A DNA stretch of 47,500 nucleotides, taken from the NCBI GenBank assembly GCA_020635535.1, contig JACJZP010000015.1, positions 1 through 47,500 on the forward strand. The letters run 5' to 3'. Below are positions 1 to 8,143 of this stretch, piece by piece. The notes below the pieces were generated by a model. It saw nothing but the letters and a program-made list of their open reading frames with translations. It had not been told where the DNA came from and searched no databases. Every line of letters starts with the position of its first letter. The stretch's first letter is position 1. Both the position numbers and the translations under genes were made by a program. The DNA is from Flavobacteriales bacterium. GTDB taxonomy: Bacteria > Bacteroidota > Bacteroidia > UBA10329.

Positions 1-275
1 ATTTCAACAGATGCTCTGTTTTCAATCAGTTCCTCTGTTCCATTGTCGTGACTGATCTTCAACAGATTAGCCTTCAACATTATGAGTGTTGGCCCTTCTG
101 GCTCTTTGAGCTTCTTGTACTTAACGTAATCCGTGGTTACCTCGGTTATCTTGACTTCCATTTCAACTCCGTCAAGAAAATAGAGCCAATCCTGCGCGAA
201 TCCTTGAAACGAATGGAGGATTACCAAATAGAGAATGATAATGAGACTACTGGCTGGTCGAACCTTTCTCTTCAC
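1..275 (-). CDS. Exported protein of unknown function, 5' part only
   Basis: The minus strand reads open from a GTG at 275 to the left edge, about 91 residues, so the C-terminus lies outside the window. An in-frame TAA sits directly before the GTG, which makes it the earliest possible start. It gives a good signal peptide: a basic KRK start, a hydrophobic core at residues 8-22, and FAQ at the likely cleavage site. The mature part begins DWLYFLDG and continues with the pattern VKITEVTTDYVKYKK. That resembles small exported Bacteroidota proteins with a 'DGxxxxxxVxEVxxxxIkYK' beta-rich start. An ATG further in would remove the signal peptide, so GTG is preferred. The function is unknown. Confidence 0.6.
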   Translation of the reverse strand, partial: MKRKVRPASSLIIILYLVILHSFQGFAQDWLYFLDGVEMEVKITEVTTDYVKYKKLKEPEGPTLIMLKANLLKISHDNGTEELIENRASVE

Positions 276-330
276 TTAGCTGATTGACTTCATACAGCAA
301 CAAAGTAAAACATTTTTCAACTGAAGCGAT

Positions 331-364
331 TTGGTATAAAGGTTCCGTTGCAAGATTACCTTTG
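331..364 (+). promoter_or_regulatory. Putative promoter of hemL
   Basis: A TTG at 331-333 and TACCTTTG at 357-364, 23 bases apart, match the Bacteroidota -33/-7 pattern (TTG, TAnnTTTG). The box lies 17 bases before the hemL ATG, which implies a very short leader. Confidence 0.45.
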
Positions 365-381
365 CCGCTTCAAACAAATCA

Positions 382-1674
382 ATGAGTACAGAACATTCAC
401 AACAACTTTTCGAGAAAGCGAAAACATTTTTCCCAGGTGGAGTAAATAGTCCAGTTAGGGCATTTGGTAGCGTTGGCGGAACGCCTCGTTTCATTACCAA
501 AGGAAAAGGAAGCAGAGTTTGGGATGCGGATGGAAACGAGTACATCGATTTCTGCGCCAGTTGGGGACCGCTGATTCTCGGTCACGCCAATCAGAAGGTG
601 GAGAACGCCATCATTGAAGCAGTGAAGAACGGCCCATCTTTCGGAGCACCGACAGTGCAAGAAAATGAGCTGGCGGACCTGATTCTGTCGAACCACAGAT
701 ATGTCGAACGCATCCGTTTTGTGAGTTCAGGAACAGAAGCTGTCATGAGCGCCATTCGTTTGGCGCGTGGTTATACTGGAAGAAACAAGATCATCAAGTT
801 TGAGGGCTGCTATCACGGACACGTGGATTCACTTTTAGTGAAAGCCGGTTCAGGATTGGTGACATTCGGTGAGTCGAGTTCGGCAGGTGTACCGAAGAGT
901 TTTGTGGATGAGACCATCGTGATTGCACTCAACGATATAGAAGCGGTGAAAGCGGCATTTGAGGAGTTCAAAGATGAAATTGCCGCAGTCATTATTGAAC
1001 CGATTCCGGCCAACAACGGATTGCTTTTGCAGGACGGAAAATTCCTTCGGTTCCTGCGCGAGATATGTTCTGATGAGAATGCACTGCTCATCTTTGATGA
1101 GGTCATAAGTGGTTTCCGCGTTGGGTTTGAAGGTGCATCAGGCCTTTACGACATCAAACCAGATATCATAACGTTAGGTAAGATCATTGGTGGTGGTATG
1201 CCGGTTGGTGCTTTTGCATCGAGCGAGAAGATCATGAATTCCATTGCACCGCTTGGCCCCGTTTACCAAGCAGGAACACTGAGTGGGAATCCAGTGGCAA
1301 TGGCCGCAGGCAAAGCTGCTTTGGAGCAATTACTGGAGCCAGGCTTCTACCCAGCCATGGAAAAGAAGACCAAGAAGCTGGTTTCGGCCGTGCTTGAGCA
1401 TGTAGAGGAAAAAGAATACAAAGTGAAGATGTTCTCTATCGGCTCTATTTATTGGATTGCTTTCAGCGATAGACCGAGCATTAGAAGTGCGGCTGAGATA
1501 GACCCAGAAAGCATGAACATTTACCGCAAGTTTTACCACGCCCTGCTTGACAATGGATTCTACATTGGCCCGTCAGGTTATGAAGTGGGATTTGTGAGTG
1601 CTGCGCATTCGGATGAAGACATCGAAAAAGCAGCACAGATCATCAAGCTGGCGTTGGACAAGGCTTTGGCCTAA
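382..1674 (+). CDS. hemL: Glutamate-1-semialdehyde 2,1-aminomutase
   Basis: This 430-residue class III PLP aminotransferase-fold enzyme converts glutamate-1-semialdehyde to 5-aminolevulinate, the C5-route entry to heme, in the cytoplasm. Visible landmarks are the substrate-side segment GGVNSPVRAF near residues 19-28, the SSGTEA phosphate-binding turn near 115-120, YHGHVD near 144-149, the FDEVISGFR motif near 238-246 with the PLP-contacting Asp, and the Schiff-base lysine K267 in LGKIIGGGMPVG. The length is normal for the family. It appears monocistronic and ends only 6 bases from the convergent Rieske gene, with no terminator hairpin between them. Confidence 0.96.
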   Translation: MSTEHSQQLFEKAKTFFPGGVNSPVRAFGSVGGTPRFITKGKGSRVWDADGNEYIDFCASWGPLILGHANQKVENAIIEAVKNGPSFGAPTVQENELADLILSNHRYVERIRFVSSGTEAVMSAIRLARGYTGRNKIIKFEGCYHGHVDSLLVKAGSGLVTFGESSSAGVPKSFVDETIVIALNDIEAVKAAFEEFKDEIAAVIIEPIPANNGLLLQDGKFLRFLREICSDENALLIFDEVISGFRVGFEGASGLYDIKPDIITLGKIIGGGMPVGAFASSEKIMNSIAPLGPVYQAGTLSGNPVAMAAGKAALEQLLEPGFYPAMEKKTKKLVSAVLEHVEEKEYKVKMFSIGSIYWIAFSDRPSIRSAAEIDPESMNIYRKFYHALLDNGFYIGPSGYEVGFVSAAHSDEDIEKAAQIIKLALDKALA

Positions 1675-1680
1675 ATTCCA

Positions 1681-2097
1681 CTATCCTTCAATGGTTAGAA
1701 CGGTTCCGTTCTGAGTAACCGTGTAGGTTTTCAAAGGGGCAGGAGGTGGGCCAGCAGTTACATTACCGTTCAGATCGAATTTACCGCTGTGGCAAGGACA
1801 ACGCAGTTCGTTTCCCGAAGCAGAATAAGCAACACTACATCCTTCGTGAGTACATCGCTGAGCAATGGCCGCAAAGTCTGAACCGGTGTTAACAATAACA
1901 ACTCCGTTGGATGCCAGTGAACCTCCTGCACTGTTCAATGCAGCGTTGGCCGAACTGGAAAGATCCAATGTAAAATTGACCGTTGGACCCTCTGGTGTTC
2001 TTGAATTCTTGTCGCAGCTTTCCAGCAGCACCACTGCCGAAACCATGCCCGCAGCGCAAAGTCCGCAGCTGTTTTTGATGAAGTTTCTTCGTTTCAT
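1681..2097 (-). CDS. Tat-exported Rieske [2Fe-2S] protein
   Basis: This is a 138-residue small Rieske domain protein. The ATG at 2097 is preferred because it places a twin-arginine signal (KRRNFIK) at the N-terminus; an upstream ATG at 2148 would add 17 residues before it. The hydrophobic stretch ends in LLESC, so C28 could be lipidated, although Glu at -2 is not ideal. Cluster ligands are C82 and H84 (CTHEGC) and C100 and H103 (CPCH). C87 and C102 are placed for the disulfide seen in high-potential Rieske proteins. No cytochrome b or dioxygenase partner is nearby, so its redox partner is unknown. A Tat signal fits folding and cluster insertion in the cytoplasm before export. Confidence 0.85.
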   Translation of the reverse strand: MKRRNFIKNSCGLCAAGMVSAVVLLESCDKNSRTPEGPTVNFTLDLSSSANAALNSAGGSLASNGVVIVNTGSDFAAIAQRCTHEGCSVAYSASGNELRCPCHSGKFDLNGNVTAGPPPAPLKTYTVTQNGTVLTIEG

Positions 2098-2160
2098 TTG
2101 GTCGAGTTTTTTCCAATAACCGCATTTCACTTCAGAATATTTTGTCACGCCTCAATTTTG

Positions 2161-2189
2161 TTGCAATACTGTCAGATGCAATACCTTTA
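2161..2189 (+). promoter_or_regulatory. Putative promoter of the lipoprotein amidotransferase
   Basis: A TTG at 2161-2163 and TACCTTTA at 2182-2189 (7 of 8 positions of TA..TTTG kept), 18 bases apart. The box ends only 5 bases before the ATG at 2195, so the mRNA may be leaderless. Confidence 0.45.
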
Positions 2190-2194
2190 ACCAA

Positions 2195-2947
2195 ATGAGA
2201 TTCTGGCCTTTGCTACTGGTGGTTTTATTGTTCCTCGGCTGTATTGAAAAACCAGCTGATAGTCGGGAAATACTGATTTCCATGTACTACCCGAATAACG
2301 ACTATCAGCGTTGGTTGCTTCATTTCGATAGTACGCTTACGTTCTATCAGGCATACGGAATGTCATCAGATTCGTTGGAGGTCGTATTGAAGCAGATTGA
2401 CGGAATAATTCTAACGGGTGGCAAGGACATTCACCCCAGTTTGTCAGGAAAAGATTCGTTGATTGCCCAGTGTGGCCCTATAGATGAGTACCGAGACTCC
2501 TTGGAGTTGGCTTTAGTAAGCCACGCTTTTGAGCAGAAGATTCCACTTTTTGGTGGTTGCCGTGGAATGCAGCTATTAAACGTTGCTAAAGGTGGGTCGC
2601 TTATTATCGATATTCCAACCACGAGAAACTCCAATATCCACAAGCAGCAAGAAGGAGATGCGCACCACATGGTGTATTGCCATCCTTGGCTTGCCAACAT
2701 TTTAGAACAAGACAGTGGATCGGTAAATTCAAATCATCACCAAGCGGTTGATAGGCTTGCCGAAGGTTTCAAGGTTATGGCCGTGGCTCAAGATTCTATT
2801 GTGGAGGCTTTTTATTGGGAGGATAAATCTTCACATCCTTTTGTTCTTGGTGTTCAATGGCATCCTGAACGCATGGAGCGCGATGACCCCATGGCCGCCA
2901 ACCTTGCACGAATATTCATTAAGAATTTGGAGTCTCCCACCCAATGA
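2195..2947 (+). CDS. Lipoprotein class I glutamine amidotransferase-like hydrolase (peptidase C26 / PuuD-like)
   Basis: The first 16 residues form a lipoprotein signal (lipobox LFLGC, C16), so the enzyme is predicted to sit on a membrane facing the periplasm. The rest is a class I glutamine amidotransferase fold. TGGKDIHPS near residues 74-82 is the oxyanion-side segment typical of the gamma-glutamyl hydrolase (C26) group. The nucleophile is C122 in FGGCRGMQLLN, and H223 and E225 in QWHPE complete the triad. NHHQAV near 180-184 is also typical of this group. All catalytic residues are present, so it should be an active gamma-glutamyl hydrolase on an unknown substrate. Family members such as PuuD are cytoplasmic, which makes the lipid anchor unusual. 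Confidence 0.82.
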   Translation: MRFWPLLLVVLLFLGCIEKPADSREILISMYYPNNDYQRWLLHFDSTLTFYQAYGMSSDSLEVVLKQIDGIILTGGKDIHPSLSGKDSLIAQCGPIDEYRDSLELALVSHAFEQKIPLFGGCRGMQLLNVAKGGSLIIDIPTTRNSNIHKQQEGDAHHMVYCHPWLANILEQDSGSVNSNHHQAVDRLAEGFKVMAVAQDSIVEAFYWEDKSSHPFVLGVQWHPERMERDDPMAANLARIFIKNLESPTQ

Positions 2948-3072
2948 ACAGTTGAATGTCAACCAACGTTCATTTAGGAAGGCAAGAGACATTATTGTAG
3001 GGATTGGCGTCATACCTACGACAGCCCAGCAATAGTAAAAGTGTTCTTTTGCAAGCATTCCAAACAAACCGA

Positions 3073-5412
3073 ATGAATCATATTAAACTACTCTGCTTTG
3101 CATTGGTGACCCTTATAGGAGCTGATGCATTTGCGCAAGCTTCGCTCAATACCACTCAACTTGGCCATTTGGCCTATCAGGAAGACCTCAGTGAGGTTCG
3201 AGGAGCGGTTCATAATGGTCATGAATACGCATTGGTGGGAGTTCACAACGGCCTTTCAATCGTAGATGTTCAGAATCCCGCAAGCCCTACAGAGGTGTTT
3301 TTCACACAGGGGCCGAATTCCATTTGGCGCGATCCATTCTACTACAATGGCTATGCCTACTGCGTTACCGAAGGTGGTGGCGGACTTGTTATTGTTGATA
3401 TGAGCCCATTGCCTGGAAGCACCAATTTGAACACAACTACTTACACAGGTAGCACTTACCCTTGGACAACGGCTCACAACATGTTCATTGATGCACCGAA
3501 TCAGAAGGCATACATCTTCGGTTCGAACTACAGCGAAGGTGGAGTCATCATTCTCGATATCAGCAATCCGATGGCCCCTACTGAACTGGGCATTTGGGAT
3601 GACTACTACATTCATGATGGTTTTGTGCGTGGAGATACGCTTTGGGCATCCTGTCTTGAGGCGGGCACGTTTGTGGTGGATGTTTCAACGCCAAGCAATC
3701 CAGTTGTTCTTACAAGTTGGGATACACCGAGTGAATTCGGTCATAACGTTTGGCCTTCTGATGACAACCTCTATTGTTTTACAACCGATGAGGTGGAAAG
3801 CGGGTTCGTTACTGCATACGACATGAGTGATTTTCAAGACGTGGAGGAGGCTGATAGGGTAAGACATCCATTGACCGAAAATGTTATTCCCCATAACACG
3901 CATTTCATCAACGATTATCTGGTCACATCGCATTACCGTGATGGTTTGACCATACACGATGTGTCCGACCCATCGAATATGATCCTGACAGGCTATTTCG
4001 ATACCAGCCCGTTTTCCGGTGGTGGTTTCAACGGTGCTTGGGGTGCTTGGCCGTTTCTGCCTTCAGGAAATATCCTTGTATCAGACATTGAAGAAGGACT
4101 TTTCATTATTGGCCCAACTTACAAGCGTGCTGCGCGGTTGGAGGGCACGGTTACCGAATCCGGAAGCGGAGCTTTACTTAACGGGGTGCAAGTTGAGATT
4201 GTCTCAACCTCTCTTTCTGAATTTACAGACCTCTTCGGTGAGTATGCAACAGGTATGGAAGCTGCTGGAACCTATGATGTTTCGTTCATCAAGGGTGGAT
4301 ATATTCCACAGACCATTACAGGTGTTGAGTTGGTAAATGGTCAGATCACAACCTTGGATGTAGCATTGGTTCCTGAGACTCCGTTTACCGTGGGCGGCAT
4401 GGTTACTGAAGAGGGAAGTGGTATGCCGATAGAAGGAGCTACGGTTCAGTTCACCAATGAGTTCTTTGATCTGGAATACACCTCCAGTGGAACTGGAAAT
4501 TATCTGGACACCACCTTCTTTGCAGGCACTTATAATGTGGTCATTTCGGCATGGGGATACGTGACCGAATGTGCCAGTTTCAACATTACGGGTGGTTCAT
4601 CATCATTGGATTTTGACCTTCAGAAGGGATACTATGATGATTTCACAACGGATTTTGGATGGACAGTAACTGGTTCTGCAACCGCGGGAGTTTGGGAGCG
4701 GGATGTTCCTATTCAGACCACCTTCAATGCAGTAATTTCTAACCCAGGTGAAGATGTTGATGGAGATTGTGGGAATGAGGCATACATAACAGGAAATGGC
4801 GGAGGAAGCGCGGGAGATGATGATGTGGATGATGGCGTGACGATTCTCCGCTCCCCAATTATGGACCTTACCACTTACACTAACCCGACCATTGTTTTCG
4901 ATTATTGGTTTTTCAATGCGGGAGGTAACTCAGCGGTTAATGACAGTTATGTCGTTAGGCTGAATGATGGGGCCAGCACTACCACAGTTGCAACGTTAGG
5001 TCAAAGCCAAAGTGCTTGGTCATTTTTCTCATTCCCTGTTTCGGAAATTGTTACACCAACAGATCAGATGCAACTGATCATTGAGGTAGAAGACACCGAC
5101 CCAGGACATTTGGTAGAAGGTGGCTTGGATAACTTCCAAGTGATAGAGGGAACTGGAATTGAAGATTCACAGATGGCAAAGACCATATCGCTCTATCCGA
5201 ACCCAGCAAGCGCAACGGTCAATATTCTTATACCAATGGAAATTGACAATTGCATGCTGAACATTTATGACGCAAGGGGCAGTTTGGTGAGCCGATCATC
5301 AAAACTTATTAACGGATTGAATTCGGTCAATGTGCCAAAATCGGCAGGCGTTTACATTTGCGAGATCATTGCGGATGGAGAACGCAATGTTCAGCGATTG
5401 TTGGTTCGGTAG
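3073..5412 (+). CDS. T9SS-sorted choice-of-anchor B family protein with LVIVD-type repeats
   Basis: This is a 779-residue exported protein. The ATG at 3073 is chosen because it begins a clean signal peptide (MNHIKLL...FAQ, about 22 residues). Residues ~25-345 carry propeller-like repeats of the LVIVD type (GLSIVDV, GLVIVDM, VIILDI, TFVVDV, LTIHDV), each followed by an NPASP-like turn. Two carboxypeptidase-regulatory-like beta domains follow at ~350-435 and ~437-518 (EGTVTESGSG and GGMVTEEGSG). A jelly-roll-like domain occupies ~520-690. The C-terminus (~705-779, beginning SLYPNPASATVNI) is a type A T9SS sorting domain. The protein is probably delivered to the cell surface or released; binding or adhesive function is inference. 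Confidence 0.85.
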   Translation: MNHIKLLCFALVTLIGADAFAQASLNTTQLGHLAYQEDLSEVRGAVHNGHEYALVGVHNGLSIVDVQNPASPTEVFFTQGPNSIWRDPFYYNGYAYCVTEGGGGLVIVDMSPLPGSTNLNTTTYTGSTYPWTTAHNMFIDAPNQKAYIFGSNYSEGGVIILDISNPMAPTELGIWDDYYIHDGFVRGDTLWASCLEAGTFVVDVSTPSNPVVLTSWDTPSEFGHNVWPSDDNLYCFTTDEVESGFVTAYDMSDFQDVEEADRVRHPLTENVIPHNTHFINDYLVTSHYRDGLTIHDVSDPSNMILTGYFDTSPFSGGGFNGAWGAWPFLPSGNILVSDIEEGLFIIGPTYKRAARLEGTVTESGSGALLNGVQVEIVSTSLSEFTDLFGEYATGMEAAGTYDVSFIKGGYIPQTITGVELVNGQITTLDVALVPETPFTVGGMVTEEGSGMPIEGATVQFTNEFFDLEYTSSGTGNYLDTTFFAGTYNVVISAWGYVTECASFNITGGSSSLDFDLQKGYYDDFTTDFGWTVTGSATAGVWERDVPIQTTFNAVISNPGEDVDGDCGNEAYITGNGGGSAGDDDVDDGVTILRSPIMDLTTYTNPTIVFDYWFFNAGGNSAVNDSYVVRLNDGASTTTVATLGQSQSAWSFFSFPVSEIVTPTDQMQLIIEVEDTDPGHLVEGGLDNFQVIEGTGIEDSQMAKTISLYPNPASATVNILIPMEIDNCMLNIYDARGSLVSRSSKLINGLNSVNVPKSAGVYICEIIADGERNVQRLLVR

Positions 5413-5483
5413 CATTTACCGACTTTCACATCACGGAATCGTTTCGATTTCGTATTTTTTGAGTAATCAATAAACCCATTGTC

Positions 5484-6554
5484 ATGGAGAGTGAAATCAT
5501 ACAGATCAAGACAGATAGAGTAGAAAAGACGAGGATTCACGAGGTTGATTTCAATAATATTCCATTCGGTCGTGAATTTTCCGACCATATGTTCATGGCA
5601 GATTACAAGAATGGTAAGTGGTGCGATTTCAGGATTGAACAGTACAGACCTATTGAGTACAAACCGGCCATGTTAGGACTCCATTATGGGCAGACGATAT
5701 TCGAAGGCATGAAGGCCTATCGCAACATCGATGGAGAGATCATGATGTTTCGTCCAACAGACAATTTTGAACGTCTCAATCGATCTGCAATCCGTATGTG
5801 CATGCCCACTATTCCGGTTGATCTGATGATGGAGGCATTACGCGAGTTGATCAGAATCGATTCAGAATGGGTGCCAAAAGACACGGAATCGGCCCTATAC
5901 ATACGTCCATTCATGTTTGCAACCGATGAGTTCTTGGGAGTTAAGCCATCAGAAACTTATCGATGTATCATGTTCACAGGTCCAGTTGGACCTTATTACA
6001 AAACACCACTCAAGGTAATGGTGGAGGAACATTATACCAGAGCACCGAAGGGAGGCACCGGTTCTGCAAAAGCAGGAGGTAACTATGGTGGCGCTCTTTA
6101 TCCTACCAAATTGGCTCAGGAAAAAGGATACCATCAGATTCTCTGGACAGATTCTTTCGAGCATAAGTATATCGAAGAGAGTGGAACGATGAATGTCATG
6201 TTCCAGATAGGGGAAACACTTGTTACTCCACCCACAGGAGACACCATTCTTCAAGGAATTACCCGCGACAGTGTGCTAAGACTTGCAACCGACATGGGCA
6301 TTGCGGTAGAGGAGAGAAGAATCAGTATTGATGAGATAAAGTTGGAACATGGGCGAGGACAGCTCAATGATGCATTTGGGGTTGGAACCGCTGCAACCAT
6401 CGCTCCCATTGAGTTGATCGGATATCGTGGAGAAGATATGGTACTTCCTTCAATTGATGGTCGAGTGCTTTCCAAGAAAATAGCAGATGGCCTGAAAGCC
6501 ATTCGCTATGGCGAGGTAGCTGACCCATACGGTTGGATGGTAAGCATGAACTGA
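5484..6554 (+). CDS. ilvE: Branched-chain amino acid aminotransferase
   Basis: This 356-residue fold-type IV PLP enzyme interconverts Leu, Ile and Val with their 2-keto acids, using 2-oxoglutarate/glutamate. Landmarks are LHYGQTIFEGMKAYR near residues 66-80, RPTDNFERLNRSA near 90-102, and YIRPFMFATD near 139-148. The Schiff-base lysine is K196 in GSAKAGGNYGG. E231 in YIEESGTMN and the phosphate-binding GITRDSVL further on complete the active site. The length matches the long (BCAT group II) form. Its stop overlaps the next ATG by one base (TGATG), so the two genes are translationally coupled. Confidence 0.95.
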   Translation: MESEIIQIKTDRVEKTRIHEVDFNNIPFGREFSDHMFMADYKNGKWCDFRIEQYRPIEYKPAMLGLHYGQTIFEGMKAYRNIDGEIMMFRPTDNFERLNRSAIRMCMPTIPVDLMMEALRELIRIDSEWVPKDTESALYIRPFMFATDEFLGVKPSETYRCIMFTGPVGPYYKTPLKVMVEEHYTRAPKGGTGSAKAGGNYGGALYPTKLAQEKGYHQILWTDSFEHKYIEESGTMNVMFQIGETLVTPPTGDTILQGITRDSVLRLATDMGIAVEERRISIDEIKLEHGRGQLNDAFGVGTAATIAPIELIGYRGEDMVLPSIDGRVLSKKIADGLKAIRYGEVADPYGWMVSMN

Positions 6555-6916
6555 TGCTGGTCCGAAATTCCATCATTCTTCTTGTTGCCACATGTTTCTT
6601 TGGATGTAAGAAATGTGTTGAATGCGAAGTGCGTTTGAAGCAATCGCAGACCGTGATCGGTTCGGTTGATGAATTCTGTGGAACCGACAAAAAGGTTGAG
6701 GAGGAAGAAGACAGACTCAGGGCAGATTATACATGCATTGAATGTTCGGTCAATACGGGAGCAGGGAATGCTTACTCAGGTGTACTTTGCGGAGACAGGG
6801 CTTTTACTGACAGTATAAAGGCGTCTTGGGATGCTGGTGCGGCCGACATTGGTACATCGGCTCAATGTATCTACCATAGAGATACAGCAAATGTTACCTG
6901 TGTGTTGAAGCAGTGA
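6554..6916 (+). CDS. Small cysteine-rich lipoprotein of unknown function
   Basis: This 120-residue protein starts at the ATG inside the ilvE stop. The N-terminus is a lipoprotein signal ending FFGC, with C18 the likely lipidated residue. It is followed by C21 and C24 (CKKCVEC), and further cysteines at 42, 61, 64, 79, 105 and 116, giving two CxxC pairs near the N-terminus (C21/C24) and in mid-protein (C61/C64). An acidic stretch (KKVEEEEDRL) separates them. Small Bacteroidota lipoproteins starting with a C-K-x-C-x-x-C pattern are common, but I know no function. Its coupling to ilvE probably reflects shared expression rather than shared pathway. Confidence 0.65.
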   Translation: MLVRNSIILLVATCFFGCKKCVECEVRLKQSQTVIGSVDEFCGTDKKVEEEEDRLRADYTCIECSVNTGAGNAYSGVLCGDRAFTDSIKASWDAGAADIGTSAQCIYHRDTANVTCVLKQ

Positions 6917-6931
6917 TCGTTACCTGTGTCC

Positions 6932-7858
6932 CTAGTAGATAGACACGTAACTCGACCCGATCCATACGGCATCCTCATCTCCTGTGTACAATGAGACTTT
7001 ATAGCTGCCGCGGTCTCGAAGGTTGACTGGAAAGTTAGCCTGAGTGGCGTTTTTTGCAATTGGAACACGGAGCTCTTTGATGTGTTCGCTGTAATCTTTT
7101 CCACCAAGTGGCTTGAACCAGATGTCAACAACAACGGTTTCGGTACCAAAACCTTCATTGTTTGAAAAAAGACCGTAAAGATTCACCCCACCTGGAACTC
7201 CTTTGAATTTTTCATTCTGACCCATCAACATGCCACTTTGTACGGAGCGGCCAAATGCCATGTAGAAACTTTCAAACAGAAGCGTTTCCTTTTCTTCCTC
7301 GGTCAGCTCTTCTTTAATAACAGATTCCACAAACACAGGCTCAGGCGCGTTTTCAAGAATTTCCTCCTTGGTAATTGGAGCTTTCTTCGGCTCTACCTTC
7401 TCAACTTTCGGCTCCTCTTTTTTCGGCTCAGGTTTAGCTTCAACTATTTTCGGAGGCTCAGGTTGCTTCTCCTGTTTCTTTGGTCCCTCAATAGTGATGG
7501 TTGAAGATGCCAATTTCGTGTGCTCACGGTCAAAGGTCGTAATGGTGTAGCTTCCGGGAGCTTGGAAATCATACTTGAAAGCTGCCCAATTGCGCCCCTG
7601 ACCTACCACGATCTTCTGTTCATCCGCGGCCACACCAGACGCTTTGTCTCCTTCAATTAGGAAAAACATGGCATTTCCATTGATGGTGGTCTTGCCGTTT
7701 CGGTACATCAGCACCAACTTAAAGGGGAACTCATTGGTTTTCCATTCCTTTGATTCTTCACGCAAGGTTCCAACATTATTGAAGTTGGTGCCAACTTGAA
7801 CTTCCTGTGCAGAAACGCCTAGGGCTGATAGAGCAAGGAGGATGAAAATGATTCTCAT
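6932..7858 (-). CDS. Exported protein with a Lys/Glu/Pro linker between two domains
   Basis: This is 308 residues from the ATG at 7858, chosen because it starts a clean signal peptide (MRIIFILLALSALGVSAQ). An upstream in-frame ATG at 7903 would add 15 residues ahead of it. Residues ~20-125 form a beta-rich domain ending in APGSYTITTFD. Residues ~128-175 are a low-complexity linker of K, E and P with repeated EPKKEEPK-like blocks, reminiscent of TonB-type periplasm-spanning linkers. The C-terminal domain (~190-308) starts with an acidic helix and ends in a beta domain with RGSYKVSLYTGDEDAVW. The two domains end in similar 'GSYx(I/V)xx(F/Y)' strands, so they may be related. The function is not recognised. 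It lies 52 bases downstream of the tRNA gene. Confidence 0.7.
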   Translation of the reverse strand: MRIIFILLALSALGVSAQEVQVGTNFNNVGTLREESKEWKTNEFPFKLVLMYRNGKTTINGNAMFFLIEGDKASGVAADEQKIVVGQGRNWAAFKYDFQAPGSYTITTFDREHTKLASSTITIEGPKKQEKQPEPPKIVEAKPEPKKEEPKVEKVEPKKAPITKEEILENAPEPVFVESVIKEELTEEEKETLLFESFYMAFGRSVQSGMLMGQNEKFKGVPGGVNLYGLFSNNEGFGTETVVVDIWFKPLGGKDYSEHIKELRVPIAKNATQANFPVNLRDRGSYKVSLYTGDEDAVWIGSSYVSIY

Positions 7859-7910
7859 ACTGATTGATTCTACCAAATTTCTCGCCATGTTGGGGTCGGT
7901 CAATTAGAAG

Positions 7911-7994
7911 TGCCCAAGACTGGACTCGAACCAGCACGGCCTAACGGCCACTAGCCCCTCAAGCTAGCGTGTCTACCAATTTCACCACCTGGGC
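7911..7994 (-). tRNA. tRNA-Leu (anticodon GAG)
   Basis: Read on the minus strand, the acceptor arms GCCCAGG and CTTGGGC pair (one G-U) and enclose a class II tRNA with a long variable arm (GGCC/GGCC stem). The anticodon stem CTAGC/GCTAG closes a 7-base loop TTGAGGG whose bases 34-36 are GAG, decoding CUU and CUC. The T loop reads GGTTCGAGTCC. The discriminator base is A. CCA is not encoded. Confidence 0.96.
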
Positions 7995-8003
7995 AGGGAT
8001 GCG

Positions 8004-8011
8004 CAAAAATA
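8004..8011 (-). promoter_or_regulatory. Putative -7 box of tRNA-Leu
   Basis: TATTTTTG on the minus strand matches TAnnTTTG and ends 9 bases before the mature tRNA 5' end. The nearest upstream TTG is about 30 bases away, too far for a standard -33 element. Confidence 0.35.
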
Positions 8012-8080
8012 GCCGTTTTTTCGAGCCTGCACATTGAAAGGCAATTTCTATGATTGAATCTGAAGGCCGTTAGGCATTGG

Positions 8081-8088
8081 TATATTTG
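8081..8088 (+). promoter_or_regulatory. Putative -7 box of rocD
   Basis: TATATTTG is a full match to TAnnTTTG. A TTG at 8054-8056 lies 24 bases upstream, slightly beyond the usual spacing. The leader to the chosen rocD ATG would be about 50 bases. Confidence 0.4.
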
Positions 8089-8143
8089 CAAGGAATTTGG
8101 AGTCAGTCATGACTTCTGTTTGAGACAAAACCACGGTTATCCT

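Noticed and set aside
48..287. A 79-codon plus-strand frame near the left edge
   Set aside because: The minus strand of the same stretch encodes a clear signal peptide and continues to the edge, so the plus frame is a shadow.
6918..6958. Imperfect hairpin GTTAC...GTAAC between convergent genes considered as a terminator
   Set aside because: The stem is imperfect, it overlaps the end of a coding region and no T-run follows on either strand.
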